The notes: generated by a model from the letters alone, not told the origin. DNA of 11,712 nucleotides from Candidatus Bathyarchaeota archaeon (GCA_026014605.1 JAOZIC010000137.1:1-11712), one strand, 5' to 3'. Positions 1 through 7,969 are shown, numbered from the stretch's first letter. Numbers and translations are program-made.

Positions 1-22
1 TGTGTTGTTTCTATGTTTTTCT

Positions 23-59
23 GAAAAAAGGTAGTTTTCAACATACTTCTGTTATTAGT
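23..59. repeat. Upstream element, copy 1 (relative at 10572-10608)
   Basis: This AT-rich stretch shares a 22-base block with 10572-10593: GAAAAAA, two variable bases (GG here, CC there), then TAGTTTTCAACAT. ACTTCT and ATTAGT follow in both copies with small indels. Weaker resemblance seems to run on to about base 95. Each copy can form a short GAAAA/TTTTC hairpin and is T-rich when read on the minus strand. Its role is unknown. It lies ahead of the cutA promoter and could be a terminator or RNA 3' end for the minus strand, a regulatory site, or a remnant of a dispersed repeat. Confidence 0.45.
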
Positions 60-125
60 CTTCAAATATGATTGTTGAACCAGAAAACCTGTGTTTATTG
101 CAGAAGAGTTTTGTTGGTTTGAGTT

Positions 126-137
126 AATTAAAATATC
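126..137 (+). promoter_or_regulatory. TATA-box promoter for cutA
   Basis: TTAAAATAT at 128-136 is a good archaeal TATA-like box. A start of transcription about 25 bases downstream falls near 157, giving a leader of about 10 bases before the ATG at 167. There is no convincing Shine-Dalgarno before that ATG, which fits a leaderless or near-leaderless transcript. Confidence 0.5.
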
Positions 138-166
138 ACTTTGTTGTAGTCTTCTTTTGGTTAACT

Positions 167-490
167 ATGTCCTATGTGATTGTGTTAATGACCGCCAGCA
201 ACAAACAAGAAGCGGTTAGTATTGTTCGCACACTGTTAGAAGAGAAGTTGATTGCCTGCGCTAACGTCTTTGATTCTGTTACATCCCTTTTTTGGTGGCA
301 AAATAAAATCGACCAAGAAAATGAGGCTCTTGTGTTAATGAAATCAAAGCAGTCACTGTTTGAAAAGCTCTCAAAAAGAGTGAAAGAGCTACATAGTTAT
401 GATGTTCCAGAGGTTTTGGCAATCCCTGTGGTAGACGGCTCGTCAGATTATTTGGATTGGCTCAAAGAGTCTCTTGGTTCGGTGAAGTAG
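167..490 (+). CDS. cutA: CutA1 divalent-cation tolerance protein
   Basis: The 107-residue protein matches the CutA1 family over its whole length: an early VLMTASNKQEA strand-helix segment, EEKLIACANV, the SLFWWQNKI strand pair, KSKQSLFEKL, then HSYDVPEVLAIPV and YLDWL near the end. CutA1 proteins are small cytosolic trimers with a ferredoxin-like fold. They are linked to copper and other divalent cation tolerance, although the molecular role is unsettled. The ATG fits the usual N-terminus and lies just after a TATA-like box. The stop is one base before the next ATG, so it is almost certainly cotranscribed with the nucleotidyltransferase that follows. Family assignment is firm; function in this organism is inferred. 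Confidence 0.95.
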   Translation: MSYVIVLMTASNKQEAVSIVRTLLEEKLIACANVFDSVTSLFWWQNKIDQENEALVLMKSKQSLFEKLSKRVKELHSYDVPEVLAIPVVDGSSDYLDWLKESLGSVK

Positions 491-491
491 G

Positions 492-1202
492 ATGGCTAAA
501 AAGCCAGTTAAACGCGCCGAACGGGTAGAAGTTTTTTATGACCAAAACCGTTGGGCAATCTTAAACGAACTTAGACAGAAAACAGTCGAACTAATGGAGA
601 TACTAAACAGTGCTCATTTGCAGAGTATAGTTCACGGGAGCATAGTCCGCGGTGACGTTTCTAAAACAAGTGACATCGACATTTTTTTGCCAACTCCTCC
701 GTCGTCATTTATTATCGAGACTTATCTTGAACGGTCGGGTTTTAGGTCGTATCAAAGAAAAATTGTTCAGGCTACTCCGCTTTATGCGTTGAAGGGGCAA
801 ATCGAGTTAGACCAACAAACCAGCATATCGTTTCCGTTGGTAAAGATGCGTCTTACTGAGAAAGAGTTTTACAAATTTGGTGGCGAAGCAACAGCCCAGT
901 TTCTTAAAGACCAAAAAAGAGCATCCGGAGTTGACAAACGGCTTATGCTTATTGAGCCAACAACTGATGGGCACATAGAAAGTTCAGTTGTCGGAAGAGA
1001 AGAAGAAGTCTCTAACATACTGGATGTTTCTCTTAACACTGTGTTAGACCGCGTCAGAGCGCTTGTCCGCCGTGACAAGGTGGGAAGAACAGGGGTTTAT
1101 ATCGAAAAAGAGTTAGAGTCTGACGAGACTTTTGAGCAGGCTTTGAAAAAACTTGTTGACAAAAACCCTGCGGTTCGTAGGCGTGCAAAATTTTTTTCTT
1201 AG
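492..1202 (+). CDS. Pol-beta-type nucleotidyltransferase with C-terminal helix-turn-helix-like region
   Basis: The 236-residue protein has the DNA polymerase beta-like nucleotidyltransferase signature. GS at 49-50 leads into RGDVSKTSDIDIF, with D61 and D63 as the predicted metal-binding pair. D107 in IELDQQ sits on a later strand and is a plausible third carboxylate. Residues about 168-205 (EEVSNILDVSLNTVLDRVRAL followed by a basic turn) look like a helix-turn-helix or winged-helix segment, and the extreme C-terminus is basic. Such proteins transfer nucleotides to RNA, protein or small molecules; the substrate here cannot be read from the sequence. The ATG is one base after the cutA stop and its Shine-Dalgarno-like GGTG lies in the cutA end, so translation is probably coupled. 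It is too large for a minimal MNT antitoxin, and no HEPN toxin partner is adjacent. Confidence 0.85.
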   Translation: MAKKPVKRAERVEVFYDQNRWAILNELRQKTVELMEILNSAHLQSIVHGSIVRGDVSKTSDIDIFLPTPPSSFIIETYLERSGFRSYQRKIVQATPLYALKGQIELDQQTSISFPLVKMRLTEKEFYKFGGEATAQFLKDQKRASGVDKRLMLIEPTTDGHIESSVVGREEEVSNILDVSLNTVLDRVRALVRRDKVGRTGVYIEKELESDETFEQALKKLVDKNPAVRRRAKFFS

Positions 1203-1234
1203 ATTACCCACAAGAGTGTACGGTTAGTGTGGAA

Positions 1235-2254
1235 TTAGCTTTCAATTTTTTTATGTTTCAACAGATAAATAACAACAACTGCGAAGACTGCTATTACTAT
1301 CGAAAAACTGGCTAGTATTAGAACCATCTCTGTTGTAAGAGATTGTGTGTCATCTACTACAGTTGGTTGGCTGTTAAGGTGTTCATAATCTAGCAATTCA
1401 ACAGTGAAATAGGATGTTCCAGTTGAATCATATTCAATCTGTTTTATGTCAAAACCAACCTGTGGCGAATGCCATGTTTCTGCGTAGGCTCCGTCTGGGT
1501 CAGTTCTTTTTATGACGTATGTCTCAAATTCGCCTGCAGATACGGTGGTTGACTCTTTTCCTAGAACCAAGAACGTCTTTGTGTATGAATCAGTTTCTGT
1601 TGCAGACTCGGTGGTTCCGCTAATTGTTGTTTGTGTTTCTTTGGTTTCAGTAGTGGCTGCGGACCAGCTTTTTCCAACAGTTAATGGAAAACCTTTGTTT
1701 ACTTCAAATGGAGGATTGTATTTTATGTCCGTAATAAGTCGGGATACGACTGTTTCATCTGCAACTAATGAAACCGTGCTAATTTCTGAGCCGTCAGTGA
1801 CCGTTACTGTTTCATCATAAGTTGAATGAACAGAAACCAAACTCAGGTCTGATTTCGTGTAATATTGATACTCCTCTGATGACCAGCTTCCACTAAGTCC
1901 CAGTCCATAGACGTTCCCATAGATTGTTCCACTACCTGAAATATCGAGTTTGTAGCAATTGAACGTCTGCCCATTTTGAGAAACATCAACGTTGTCGTCC
2001 ACAATCGTAAATGTATATATTCCAACAAGGCTGGCGTCACCTGAAACTTCAACATTAAATTTCCACCAGTCGCCAACGTGCCATTCAGGAACATCGGGGT
2101 TAACTGCAGCGCCCAAACAGGTAATAGAACAGCAGGTGGATAATAAGAGAGTTAAACTCAAGAATGTCATAATAACTGAAAAAATATGTTGTGACAGAGG
2201 CAACTGTCCGTGTTTTTGGAAACTATTTAACCCGAAGTAATCTTGGTGCATCAT
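1235..2254 (-). CDS. Exported membrane-anchored protein of unknown function
   Basis: I do not recognise a named family. From the chosen ATG the protein has 339 residues: a hydrophobic segment at about 24-48 (signal peptide or anchor), a large beta-rich extracellular region starting with VPEWHVGDWWKF, a Ser/Thr-rich stretch in the middle, and a C-terminal membrane helix followed by KHKK. The sequence VGDWWKF, later VGKSWSA and then AGEFETYVIKR recall DUF3108-like or lipocalin-like beta-barrel proteins, which are often seen in archaeal surface proteins. The topology suggests most of the chain is outside, with a short cytoplasmic tail. An upstream TTG at 2299 is also in frame. The ATG at 2254 is preferred because GGTGG lies eight bases before it. 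It is convergent with the cutA operon, with only 32 bases between stop codons. Confidence 0.75.
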   Translation of the reverse strand: MMHQDYFGLNSFQKHGQLPLSQHIFSVIMTFLSLTLLLSTCCSITCLGAAVNPDVPEWHVGDWWKFNVEVSGDASLVGIYTFTIVDDNVDVSQNGQTFNCYKLDISGSGTIYGNVYGLGLSGSWSSEEYQYYTKSDLSLVSVHSTYDETVTVTDGSEISTVSLVADETVVSRLITDIKYNPPFEVNKGFPLTVGKSWSAATTETKETQTTISGTTESATETDSYTKTFLVLGKESTTVSAGEFETYVIKRTDPDGAYAETWHSPQVGFDIKQIEYDSTGTSYFTVELLDYEHLNSQPTVVDDTQSLTTEMVLILASFSIVIAVFAVVVIYLLKHKKIES

Positions 2255-2326
2255 AATTTTAACCACCCTTTTTTCGTCACAGATGTTATTCAACATCAAT
2301 TGTTAATTTTTTATCATTCAAAAAAT

Positions 2327-2338
2327 CATATATAATTT
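2327..2338 (-). promoter_or_regulatory. TATA-box promoter for the 1235-2254 gene
   Basis: Read on the minus strand this is TAAATTATATATG, a strong TATA-like run. Transcription would begin around 2303-2307, leaving a leader of about 50 bases containing the GGTGG ribosome-binding site at 2263-2267. The rest of the gap up to 2420 is AT-rich, with no further gene-like content. Confidence 0.45.
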
Positions 2339-2404
2339 ATGAATACTAAAAATTGATTAAAAACTAACAGATACAAGAATAACTGCATAACCTGAGTTTA
2401 ATCA

Positions 2405-2420
2405 CATCATCAAAAAATAA
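2405..2420 (-). terminator. T-tract terminator of pelA
   Basis: Immediately after the pelA stop the minus strand runs TTATTTTTTGATG. A T-rich stretch without a strong hairpin is the usual form of archaeal intrinsic termination. Confidence 0.4.
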
Positions 2421-3509
2421 TCAGTCAGTTTGAGGAATAGGAAAACGGAGAAGCGCCGCAATGCCTCCTAAAGAAAGAAGGTTGGTTCCTGCTTCGTGTT
2501 CGGTGCTGATTACTATGATTTCTCCTCTGGCGTCTTCCACGTTTTTCATTAGTGTTTCCAGTTCGGTTCTTTTTTCATCAGTTGTTTCTCGCAGGGTTTT
2601 GTCGGCAACTAACAGTTTTTCAACTGCACCATAATTTGTTGCCCGAGTTACATCGTCAAAACCATAGGTTGCATCGTTTTTGCCCTTTCCAATTCTAGCC
2701 AAAAACTCTTCCATCGCATTCATTTCATCAGCAACCCGCATATGCTCCAACACGTTGGTTAAAATGCCTGACCGCAAAGATTCTTGTATACCAGACAAAC
2801 CTGCGCTGTTGGTCCCTTTCACACCCACAACAGAGGCAGCAAGGTCTTTTGCGTCGTTTTTTATGTACTCTGCAAAATCGTCTTTGATGTATCCAGGTCC
2901 AAGAATAACTATTGCACTATGAATAGGAGCCCAAGTTTCACGAACAGCTTTTAGTGCGTCGCTGAAGAATTGCTGCTTGACTTTGCTTCTTTTTTCTGAT
3001 TCTCGTTTTCCTGGAAGTTTTGTTCGAGACCCCGCTTTGACCTCGAGACCATACTGCCGCAAAACTGCTACACAGTATTCCTCGTCGTCTATTGAAATAA
3101 TCGTGAGAGGCGCAGCCGTAATCTGGCTTGCTTTTTTGAGTCGGTCAAGATGCAGTTTTAGCCACTGCTTTTTCACAATAGTCAATGGTTTGTTGACAGC
3201 TACGTTTATGGTGTGTCTGGAACCTTTGATGCTAAGTTTTTCGGGGGCGTCACATACAATACCGTTTATTCGTAGGCGGTTGAGTGTTCTGTCCCAATAC
3301 ATTTTTTCAACAGTTATACCAAGATTGACCGGAACACGTTTTGCTTTTGATGAGCGGGCATACTGTTCATCCGTTTTTGTTTGCCGTGTTGTGCGGGCGT
3401 AGACCTCGTCTCGTTTTAAGATTATGTTGTATAGGTGCCACAGGTCATCTAGGCTTTCTGGCATTACTTTTGCCGCGCCTTTTTTGAGGTCTATTCGAAA
3501 AATTTTCAA
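2421..3509 (-). CDS. pelA: Pelota (ribosome rescue factor, aPelota)
   Basis: The 362-residue protein has the typical archaeal Pelota layout. The N-terminal Sm-like domain begins IDLKKGAAKVMPESLDDLW and continues LYNIILKRDEV. The central eRF1-like domain (about 130-265) lacks the GGQ peptidyl-hydrolysis motif. The C-terminal domain contains DATYGFDDVTRATNYGAV and LLVADKTLRE and ends near the usual family length. Pelota enters the A site of stalled ribosomes with aEF1A or ABCE1 and splits them, also serving nonstop and no-go mRNA surveillance. The start is TTG, chosen because it reproduces the conserved N-terminus and a stop lies six codons upstream. AAGGA precedes it by about 10 bases. It appears monocistronic, with its own promoter and T-tract terminator. 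Confidence 0.95.
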   Translation of the reverse strand: MKIFRIDLKKGAAKVMPESLDDLWHLYNIILKRDEVYARTTRQTKTDEQYARSSKAKRVPVNLGITVEKMYWDRTLNRLRINGIVCDAPEKLSIKGSRHTINVAVNKPLTIVKKQWLKLHLDRLKKASQITAAPLTIISIDDEEYCVAVLRQYGLEVKAGSRTKLPGKRESEKRSKVKQQFFSDALKAVRETWAPIHSAIVILGPGYIKDDFAEYIKNDAKDLAASVVGVKGTNSAGLSGIQESLRSGILTNVLEHMRVADEMNAMEEFLARIGKGKNDATYGFDDVTRATNYGAVEKLLVADKTLRETTDEKRTELETLMKNVEDARGEIIVISTEHEAGTNLLSLGGIAALLRFPIPQTD

Positions 3510-3559
3510 AAACGGTAGTTCCTTTCACGGTATTGTAGTGTAATATCTGCTTGCTAAAG

Positions 3560-3571
3560 CCGTTAAAAGCG
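3560..3571 (-). promoter_or_regulatory. TATA-box promoter for pelA
   Basis: The minus strand reads ACGCTTTTAACGG here. TTTTAA at this spot predicts a transcript start near 3540 and a leader of about 30 bases with the AAGGA site before the TTG start. Confidence 0.4.
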
Positions 3572-3621
3572 TATTGGAAACTAAATCTTAAACATAATGT
3601 GGTTTAGTTAACAAATAGTGC

Positions 3622-3643
3622 AAAAAAGAAAAAGGGAAAAAGA
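3622..3643 (-). terminator. T-tract terminator of the PQQ-propeller gene
   Basis: Seven bases past the stop of the long propeller gene the minus strand carries three consecutive T runs (CTTTTTCCCTTTTTCTTTTTTG). No strong stem is needed for archaeal termination at such tracts. Confidence 0.5.
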
Positions 3644-3649
3644 AGCAGA

Positions 3650-6511
3650 TTACTTGCGCTTCTTCAGGAACATATATGCCACAATTATGATTATTATCGT
3701 AGCAATGATACCAACGGCTGCGTAGATGTATTCTATTGGGACGCTGTTATCAATTTCTGGTGGTGTAGTATCGATAATTTCTAGTGTTATTTGCTCACTG
3801 AACGCATTACTGTATTTAATACCAGTATATTGTGCACCTTCATACCAAGCGATTACAGTCCAGTTTCCTTCAGCTTTTGGACCGTAAGTAGTAGTTGCAT
3901 ACCCCATGTTGTCCGCAGTCAAATCTAGGTCTGTTTCCGTGCCGTCTGGATGAGTGAAAGTAACTTTAAGGGGAACATTCGGAAGCCCGGGGATAATCCT
4001 TGCGGTAACTGTTACGTCGTCACCTAATTCAACATCAGTTTTGTCTACAGATACGGTCATCGCCATTTGCGCTACTGGTTCATCGTAGAAACAGTATATT
4101 TTGTGGTCAGCAGAACCAACATACAGTCTGCCATCGTATACGGCGGGAACACATTCAACTTGTCCACCTGTTGTGTACCATGAAATCGATTCTCCAGTTC
4201 TTGCGTCGATACAGGTTATAGAATAGGAGTCTGAGCCAACGTAAACGTTTGTTCCAGTTGGGTCAACAGACACAGTTACTGCAGGGTAAATCAAGAATCC
4301 AAGGAACTTTGACCAGATGTTTTCACCATTCGCTGCGTTGTATGCTGCTACTTGGGCTCCTGCTGGAGTGTAAATAACGCCGTCGTAGTAGGTCATTGCG
4401 TATGCGGTGTTTCCGTGCCCCATAATCTGGTCACTAATGGATGCGTTCCAAAGTTGTGCACCATGAGCTGAACCGTCAAGGGCTACGAGGTAATGGTATG
4501 TTTCAAAGAACCCTAAACTAACCTGTATTGTAACATAAACTGTGTCACCAACAACCAGAGGACTTCTACTACCAATATCGTATGGTGCAGTCCAGAGCAC
4601 GTTTCCAGTGTTTGCTGAGAGAGCTTTTAGTTCTCCGTCTGCTCCAAAGTAAACTACTCCATGAGATACAGTAGGCGAAACAATAAGCGGACCACCAGTT
4701 TGATAGTGCCAAAGTATGTCACCGTCGGCGGTGTCAAGGCAATACATGTTACCATCTATTGAACCAACGTAAAGTTTACCTTCAACAATAACTGGCGAAG
4801 AACGCGCCTGATACGCCAATCCGCTAGTATAAGGTATAAAACCACCTGCAGGAGTTTCCCATATCAGGGTTCCATCGTCTGCATCTAGACAGTATATGTT
4901 GCCGTCGTCGGGACCAATAAACACCCTTCCGTTGACAACTGCGGGACTAGAATGCATCTTGAAGCCGATTTCATAACTCCAGATGTAGCTGCCGTCGTAG
5001 GCGTCGATACAGTAAACGTTTTTGTCTCGTGAACCAGCGTAGACTTTACCATCAGCTACGGCTATGCCGCCAGTTATTGCACCACCTGTTTCATATGTCC
5101 AACGTGGATAAGAGATGCTTTTGGGCGCAGATTCTCCGACAACAACTCCGGGCTGTTCAGTGTTTCCAAGCCAGTTAGACCACGACTTCGCTTGTTGACC
5201 ATCTGGCTGATTGACGTTACTGTAACATGAGATTACGCCGTCCACGGTCAGGTATAGGTTACCGTATGCAACTGCCGGGTTGGCAATATATTTTGGTATG
5301 TCCCACAGTTTTTCGCCCGTAAAGGCATCGTAACACGCAAAACTTTCTGGCACTAGGTCTGAGCCTTCGCTTTCTGCAACATACACCTTGCCATCAGCAA
5401 CCACAGACTGGAAGTACCCAATGTAATAGGATGTTGGTGCAGTCCAGAGCAATTCAAGGGTTTGTGCGTCCCAGCAAGCAAAATAGCTTTCCGGAACTGC
5501 CAATACGTGTCGGTATACTCTGCCATATGCAACCGCGCCAGTGTATGACATAAATGGTCGGTCTGCGGCGGTCCATTCCTGTAATACGTCTCCGTTTTCT
5601 GCATCATAAACTGTCAAAGACTGCGATTCAGAAGCCACATACAGTTTTCCGTCAGAAAACGAGGCAGCGTACCCTAAACTGTTTTTGGCTTGTGTTTCCC
5701 AAAGCAACGTTCCCTGTAGGGCATCTATGGCATAAACTGCCATGTCTCCTGTTGAGCTTTCGTAGATTCTTCCGTCACCATAACACAGTGGAGAAGAACC
5801 CGAAGAAACTTTGGTGTACCGCCAAGCTTCAGTAAAACCTACATCGGCGTTGGATGTGTCATAACCGACCAAATCGATTGTGTATGCACCTGCAGGAGTG
5901 TTTTGGCGATAGAACATGTTCAGTTCAGGTACTACTATGAACGGGAAGTAAGCAAACGACCCCCCAGAAGTAATTTCGGGGTCAATCCACAGAAGCATAC
6001 CAGTTTCGGAGTTAAAACACGCAAGCCCCGTAGACGCTTCAGTTACAACATGTGAGTCGTCAATTCGGTATACTGAGTCGCCTCCAAAAAATCCGCTCAA
6101 AGTTACGCCTTCAGGCAAATCAGTTGCCCAAACCAGTTTACCAGTCATAGCGTCCAGTGCATAAATGCTGTTTGCACCAAAACCAGATTCACGACAAAAT
6201 ATCTTACCATCAGCAACCAAATAGGCAGCACCCAATCCGCTGCTAACTGAACCAATTTCGGGTGCGGTTACATCTGACTGCCACAACAGTTCTGGCGTGT
6301 CCGGGGCAGGTCCCGCGTTGTAGCTTGTTCGCTCTGGATTAGTTCCAATCGGGTCCAAATTCGGGTATTGCATTACATCGCCGTACCCAGTTTCGGGGGT
6401 AACCAACGATTCTGCACTAACAAACGCAATAGACGACAAATTAATGCTTACAACCAAAGTTAACAAAACCAAGGTCGTAATCAGGGGAGAAATGTGTCTT
6501 GCTTTTCTCAT
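3650..6511 (-). CDS. Exported protein with two PQQ-type beta-propellers, Ig-like domain and C-terminal anchor
   Basis: The 953-residue protein opens with a Sec-type signal peptide (about 1-34: basic MRKARH, hydrophobic core, FVSAES). Then come about sixteen blades of the PQQ-like (PF13360/PF01011-type) pattern, each with a variant of DGKVYVGS...IYCLDA.TG..LW. By eye they split into two sets of eight, about residues 45-430 and 470-810, joined by a linker rich in N, Q and G. Residues about 814-915 form an Ig-like beta domain (VDKTDVELGDDVTVTARI, then NWTVIAWYEG). A hydrophobic helix at 929-949 followed by KKRK anchors the C-terminus, placing the propellers outside the cell. No dehydrogenase active-site residues are recognised, so a binding, scaffold or S-layer-associated role is likelier than quinoprotein catalysis. 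ATG with GAGG eight bases ahead is a good start. It is transcribed alone. Confidence 0.9.
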   Translation of the reverse strand: MRKARHISPLITTLVLLTLVVSINLSSIAFVSAESLVTPETGYGDVMQYPNLDPIGTNPERTSYNAGPAPDTPELLWQSDVTAPEIGSVSSGLGAAYLVADGKIFCRESGFGANSIYALDAMTGKLVWATDLPEGVTLSGFFGGDSVYRIDDSHVVTEASTGLACFNSETGMLLWIDPEITSGGSFAYFPFIVVPELNMFYRQNTPAGAYTIDLVGYDTSNADVGFTEAWRYTKVSSGSSPLCYGDGRIYESSTGDMAVYAIDALQGTLLWETQAKNSLGYAASFSDGKLYVASESQSLTVYDAENGDVLQEWTAADRPFMSYTGAVAYGRVYRHVLAVPESYFACWDAQTLELLWTAPTSYYIGYFQSVVADGKVYVAESEGSDLVPESFACYDAFTGEKLWDIPKYIANPAVAYGNLYLTVDGVISCYSNVNQPDGQQAKSWSNWLGNTEQPGVVVGESAPKSISYPRWTYETGGAITGGIAVADGKVYAGSRDKNVYCIDAYDGSYIWSYEIGFKMHSSPAVVNGRVFIGPDDGNIYCLDADDGTLIWETPAGGFIPYTSGLAYQARSSPVIVEGKLYVGSIDGNMYCLDTADGDILWHYQTGGPLIVSPTVSHGVVYFGADGELKALSANTGNVLWTAPYDIGSRSPLVVGDTVYVTIQVSLGFFETYHYLVALDGSAHGAQLWNASISDQIMGHGNTAYAMTYYDGVIYTPAGAQVAAYNAANGENIWSKFLGFLIYPAVTVSVDPTGTNVYVGSDSYSITCIDARTGESISWYTTGGQVECVPAVYDGRLYVGSADHKIYCFYDEPVAQMAMTVSVDKTDVELGDDVTVTARIIPGLPNVPLKVTFTHPDGTETDLDLTADNMGYATTTYGPKAEGNWTVIAWYEGAQYTGIKYSNAFSEQITLEIIDTTPPEIDNSVPIEYIYAAVGIIATIIIIIVAYMFLKKRK

Positions 6512-6587
6512 TTTATTTCCTCAATAAACCATTTTGGTGAAATCCAGGTGTTTCTAGATTCACATAAGTTCGTTGTTTTGTTATTGA

Positions 6588-6601
6588 ATGTTTATAATAC
6601 T
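6588..6601 (-). promoter_or_regulatory. Candidate promoter of the PQQ-propeller gene
   Basis: The minus strand reads GTATTATAAACATT, a TATA-like box about 80 bases before the ATG, predicting a leader of about 60 bases. A second possible box (TCTATTAAAAATTGG) lies near 6645-6659. Between them is a small hairpin, TGGAGA/TCTCCA at 6617-6622 and 6636-6641, which a transcript from the upstream box would contain. Confidence 0.35.
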
Positions 6602-6748
6602 TGTGGAACTCGATAATGGAGAGTTTTAGAAGTATTCTCCACCAATTTTTAATAGATATACATTGAACATGACCTTTTTGTGAGACAAAATACCCAGATA
6701 ACGAATCGTAAATACAATTCCACACAAAGTATAACAAACAAAACAAGA

Positions 6749-6803
6749 AACAAAAAGAAAAAGGAGACAAAAGTCTCCAGCTAGTTACCAACCTTAAGGT
6801 TGG
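6749..6803 (-). terminator. Tandem hairpins and T-tract ending dnaG
   Basis: Read on the minus strand, the dnaG stop codon lies within a perfect 16-base palindrome (CCAACCTTAAGGTTGG, 6788-6803). Nine bases later comes a second perfect stem, GGAGAC-TTTT-GTCTCC (6763-6778), followed at once by TTTTTCTTTTTG. A stem plus U-tract is a bacterial-style intrinsic terminator layout and is stronger than the bare T-tracts after the other genes here. The run of Ts follows the stem only on the minus strand, so it serves dnaG. Confidence 0.7.
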
Positions 6804-7963
6804 GACTGAATTTCGTCAAAAGTTATCAATTTCAACTTAAGAGGCTGCTTCATAGCCTTTGAAACCCGTGCCGCAACAAGATAATTGATATTCTGCGCAG
6901 AAGCAATATCAACAAGTCGCTGAGTGATAACACCATCAAAAACGACAGTGTCAACATCCTTAACCTTTTGAAGCTTTTCCGCAAGCTCCCTAACAGGCAT
7001 ACGGTCAACTTGCTTCATTTCTTTATCCAAAAGCACAGCTTCCAAAGTGCCAGTTAGCTCCGTTGAAAGGTCAACAAATTGTTTTGGAACAAGTTTCTTT
7101 CGGCGTTCTTTCTTGACTGGTTTGGGCTTTTCTTTGACTTTTTCTTTTTCTTGTTCAACTGGAACTTTGTCTTTCAGAGCCTTTTCGATTTCTTTGAATG
7201 TTAGGTCTTCGACTTCTTTGCCTCGCGGTGCACGTGCAACATATTTTATGGTAGTCACTTGCAAAAGTTCTTTGAGGATAAGGTCGCCTCCGCGGTCTCC
7301 ATCCAAAAAGGCGGTTGCTTCACGTTCTTTGCAGATTTTGATTATTGATTGTGGAATTTTTGCTCCTTCAACAGCGATAGTGTTTTGTATTCCTGCACGA
7401 AGCAAGCTTACTACGTCGGCTCGTCCTTCTACAACAATGATTTTCTTTGCACTGCTAAGTTCTGGTCCCGCTGTAAGTCCTTCGGGTCCATATTTTTCGA
7501 CTCGTGCCAGCCGCAACATTTCAGAAACTTCTCTGAAAATTTCGTCGGTACCAGGCATTGTTTCAACAGTCCATTTCCGAAGAACTTCTTTGGCTCTGTC
7601 GATAATGAGTCGGCGTCTTGCGTCGCGTATGTCTTCAATTTTGCTTAGAAAGACTTTGGCTTTACAAGGACCTATCCTGTTTATGCTTTCAATACTAGCT
7701 GCAATAATGGCTGTGGAGACCCTGTCAAGACTTGTAGGTATGTTAATGTTACCTGTGGTTTTGTCTTGCTTTGAGTCTAAATTAATTTCTATTCTTCCAA
7801 TTCGTCCAGATTTTTGTAGTTCTCGGAGATCCAGTTCGGGTGCAAACAACCCCTCTGTTTGCCCAAAAAGAGCTCCTATCACGTCCGGTTTTTCAACTAC
7901 CCCCTCCACATCGAACCGGGCGCGTATAACATACTTTATCGTAACAGTTTGTGCTGATTTCGT
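6794..7963 (-). CDS. dnaG: Archaeal DnaG (TOPRIM primase-like, exosome-associated)
   Basis: With the start proposed here the protein has 389 residues. The archaeal DnaG N-terminal block is EGVVEKPDVIGALFGQTEGL and LDLRELQKSGRIGRIEI. A TOPRIM domain follows with the acid E179 in IVVEGRADV and D221/D223 in FLDGDRGGD. Then come a Lys/Glu-rich linker and a C-terminal domain. Archaeal DnaG binds the RNA exosome through Csl4 and can make short RNA primers in vitro. The first ATG/GTG/TTG in this frame is a GTG at 7909, but starting there removes the conserved first strand, readable upstream as TIKYVIRARFDV. The in-frame codon six bases after a clear GAGGTGA is ACG at 7961-7963, giving an N-terminus (M)KSAQTVTIKYVIRARF that fits the family. 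A stop lies just above. Start certainty is moderate; gene identity is high. Confidence 0.93.
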   Translation of the reverse strand, partial: TKSAQTVTIKYVIRARFDVEGVVEKPDVIGALFGQTEGLFAPELDLRELQKSGRIGRIEINLDSKQDKTTGNINIPTSLDRVSTAIIAASIESINRIGPCKAKVFLSKIEDIRDARRRLIIDRAKEVLRKWTVETMPGTDEIFREVSEMLRLARVEKYGPEGLTAGPELSSAKKIIVVEGRADVVSLLRAGIQNTIAVEGAKIPQSIIKICKEREATAFLDGDRGGDLILKELLQVTTIKYVARAPRGKEVEDLTFKEIEKALKDKVPVEQEKEKVKEKPKPVKKERRKKLVPKQFVDLSTELTGTLEAVLLDKEMKQVDRMPVRELAEKLQKVKDVDTVVFDGVITQRLVDIASAQNINYLVAARVSKAMKQPLKLKLITFDEIQSQP

Positions 7964-7969
7964 TTCTAG

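Noticed and set aside
492..1202. MNT/HEPN-type toxin-antitoxin nucleotidyltransferase
   Set aside because: The protein is much longer than minimal MNT antitoxins, has a separate C-terminal HTH-like part, and its partner is cutA rather than a HEPN protein.
2252..2299. Longer start (TTG at 2299) for the exported protein
   Set aside because: No Shine-Dalgarno precedes it, and the added residues would put a long polar tail before the signal segment. ATG 2254 has GGTGG at good spacing.
6513..6791. A 92-codon minus-strand open frame between the propeller gene and dnaG
   Set aside because: It runs through the dnaG terminator hairpin and the propeller promoter. Its Phe/Lys/Leu-rich content comes from T-tracts and there is no ribosome-binding site.
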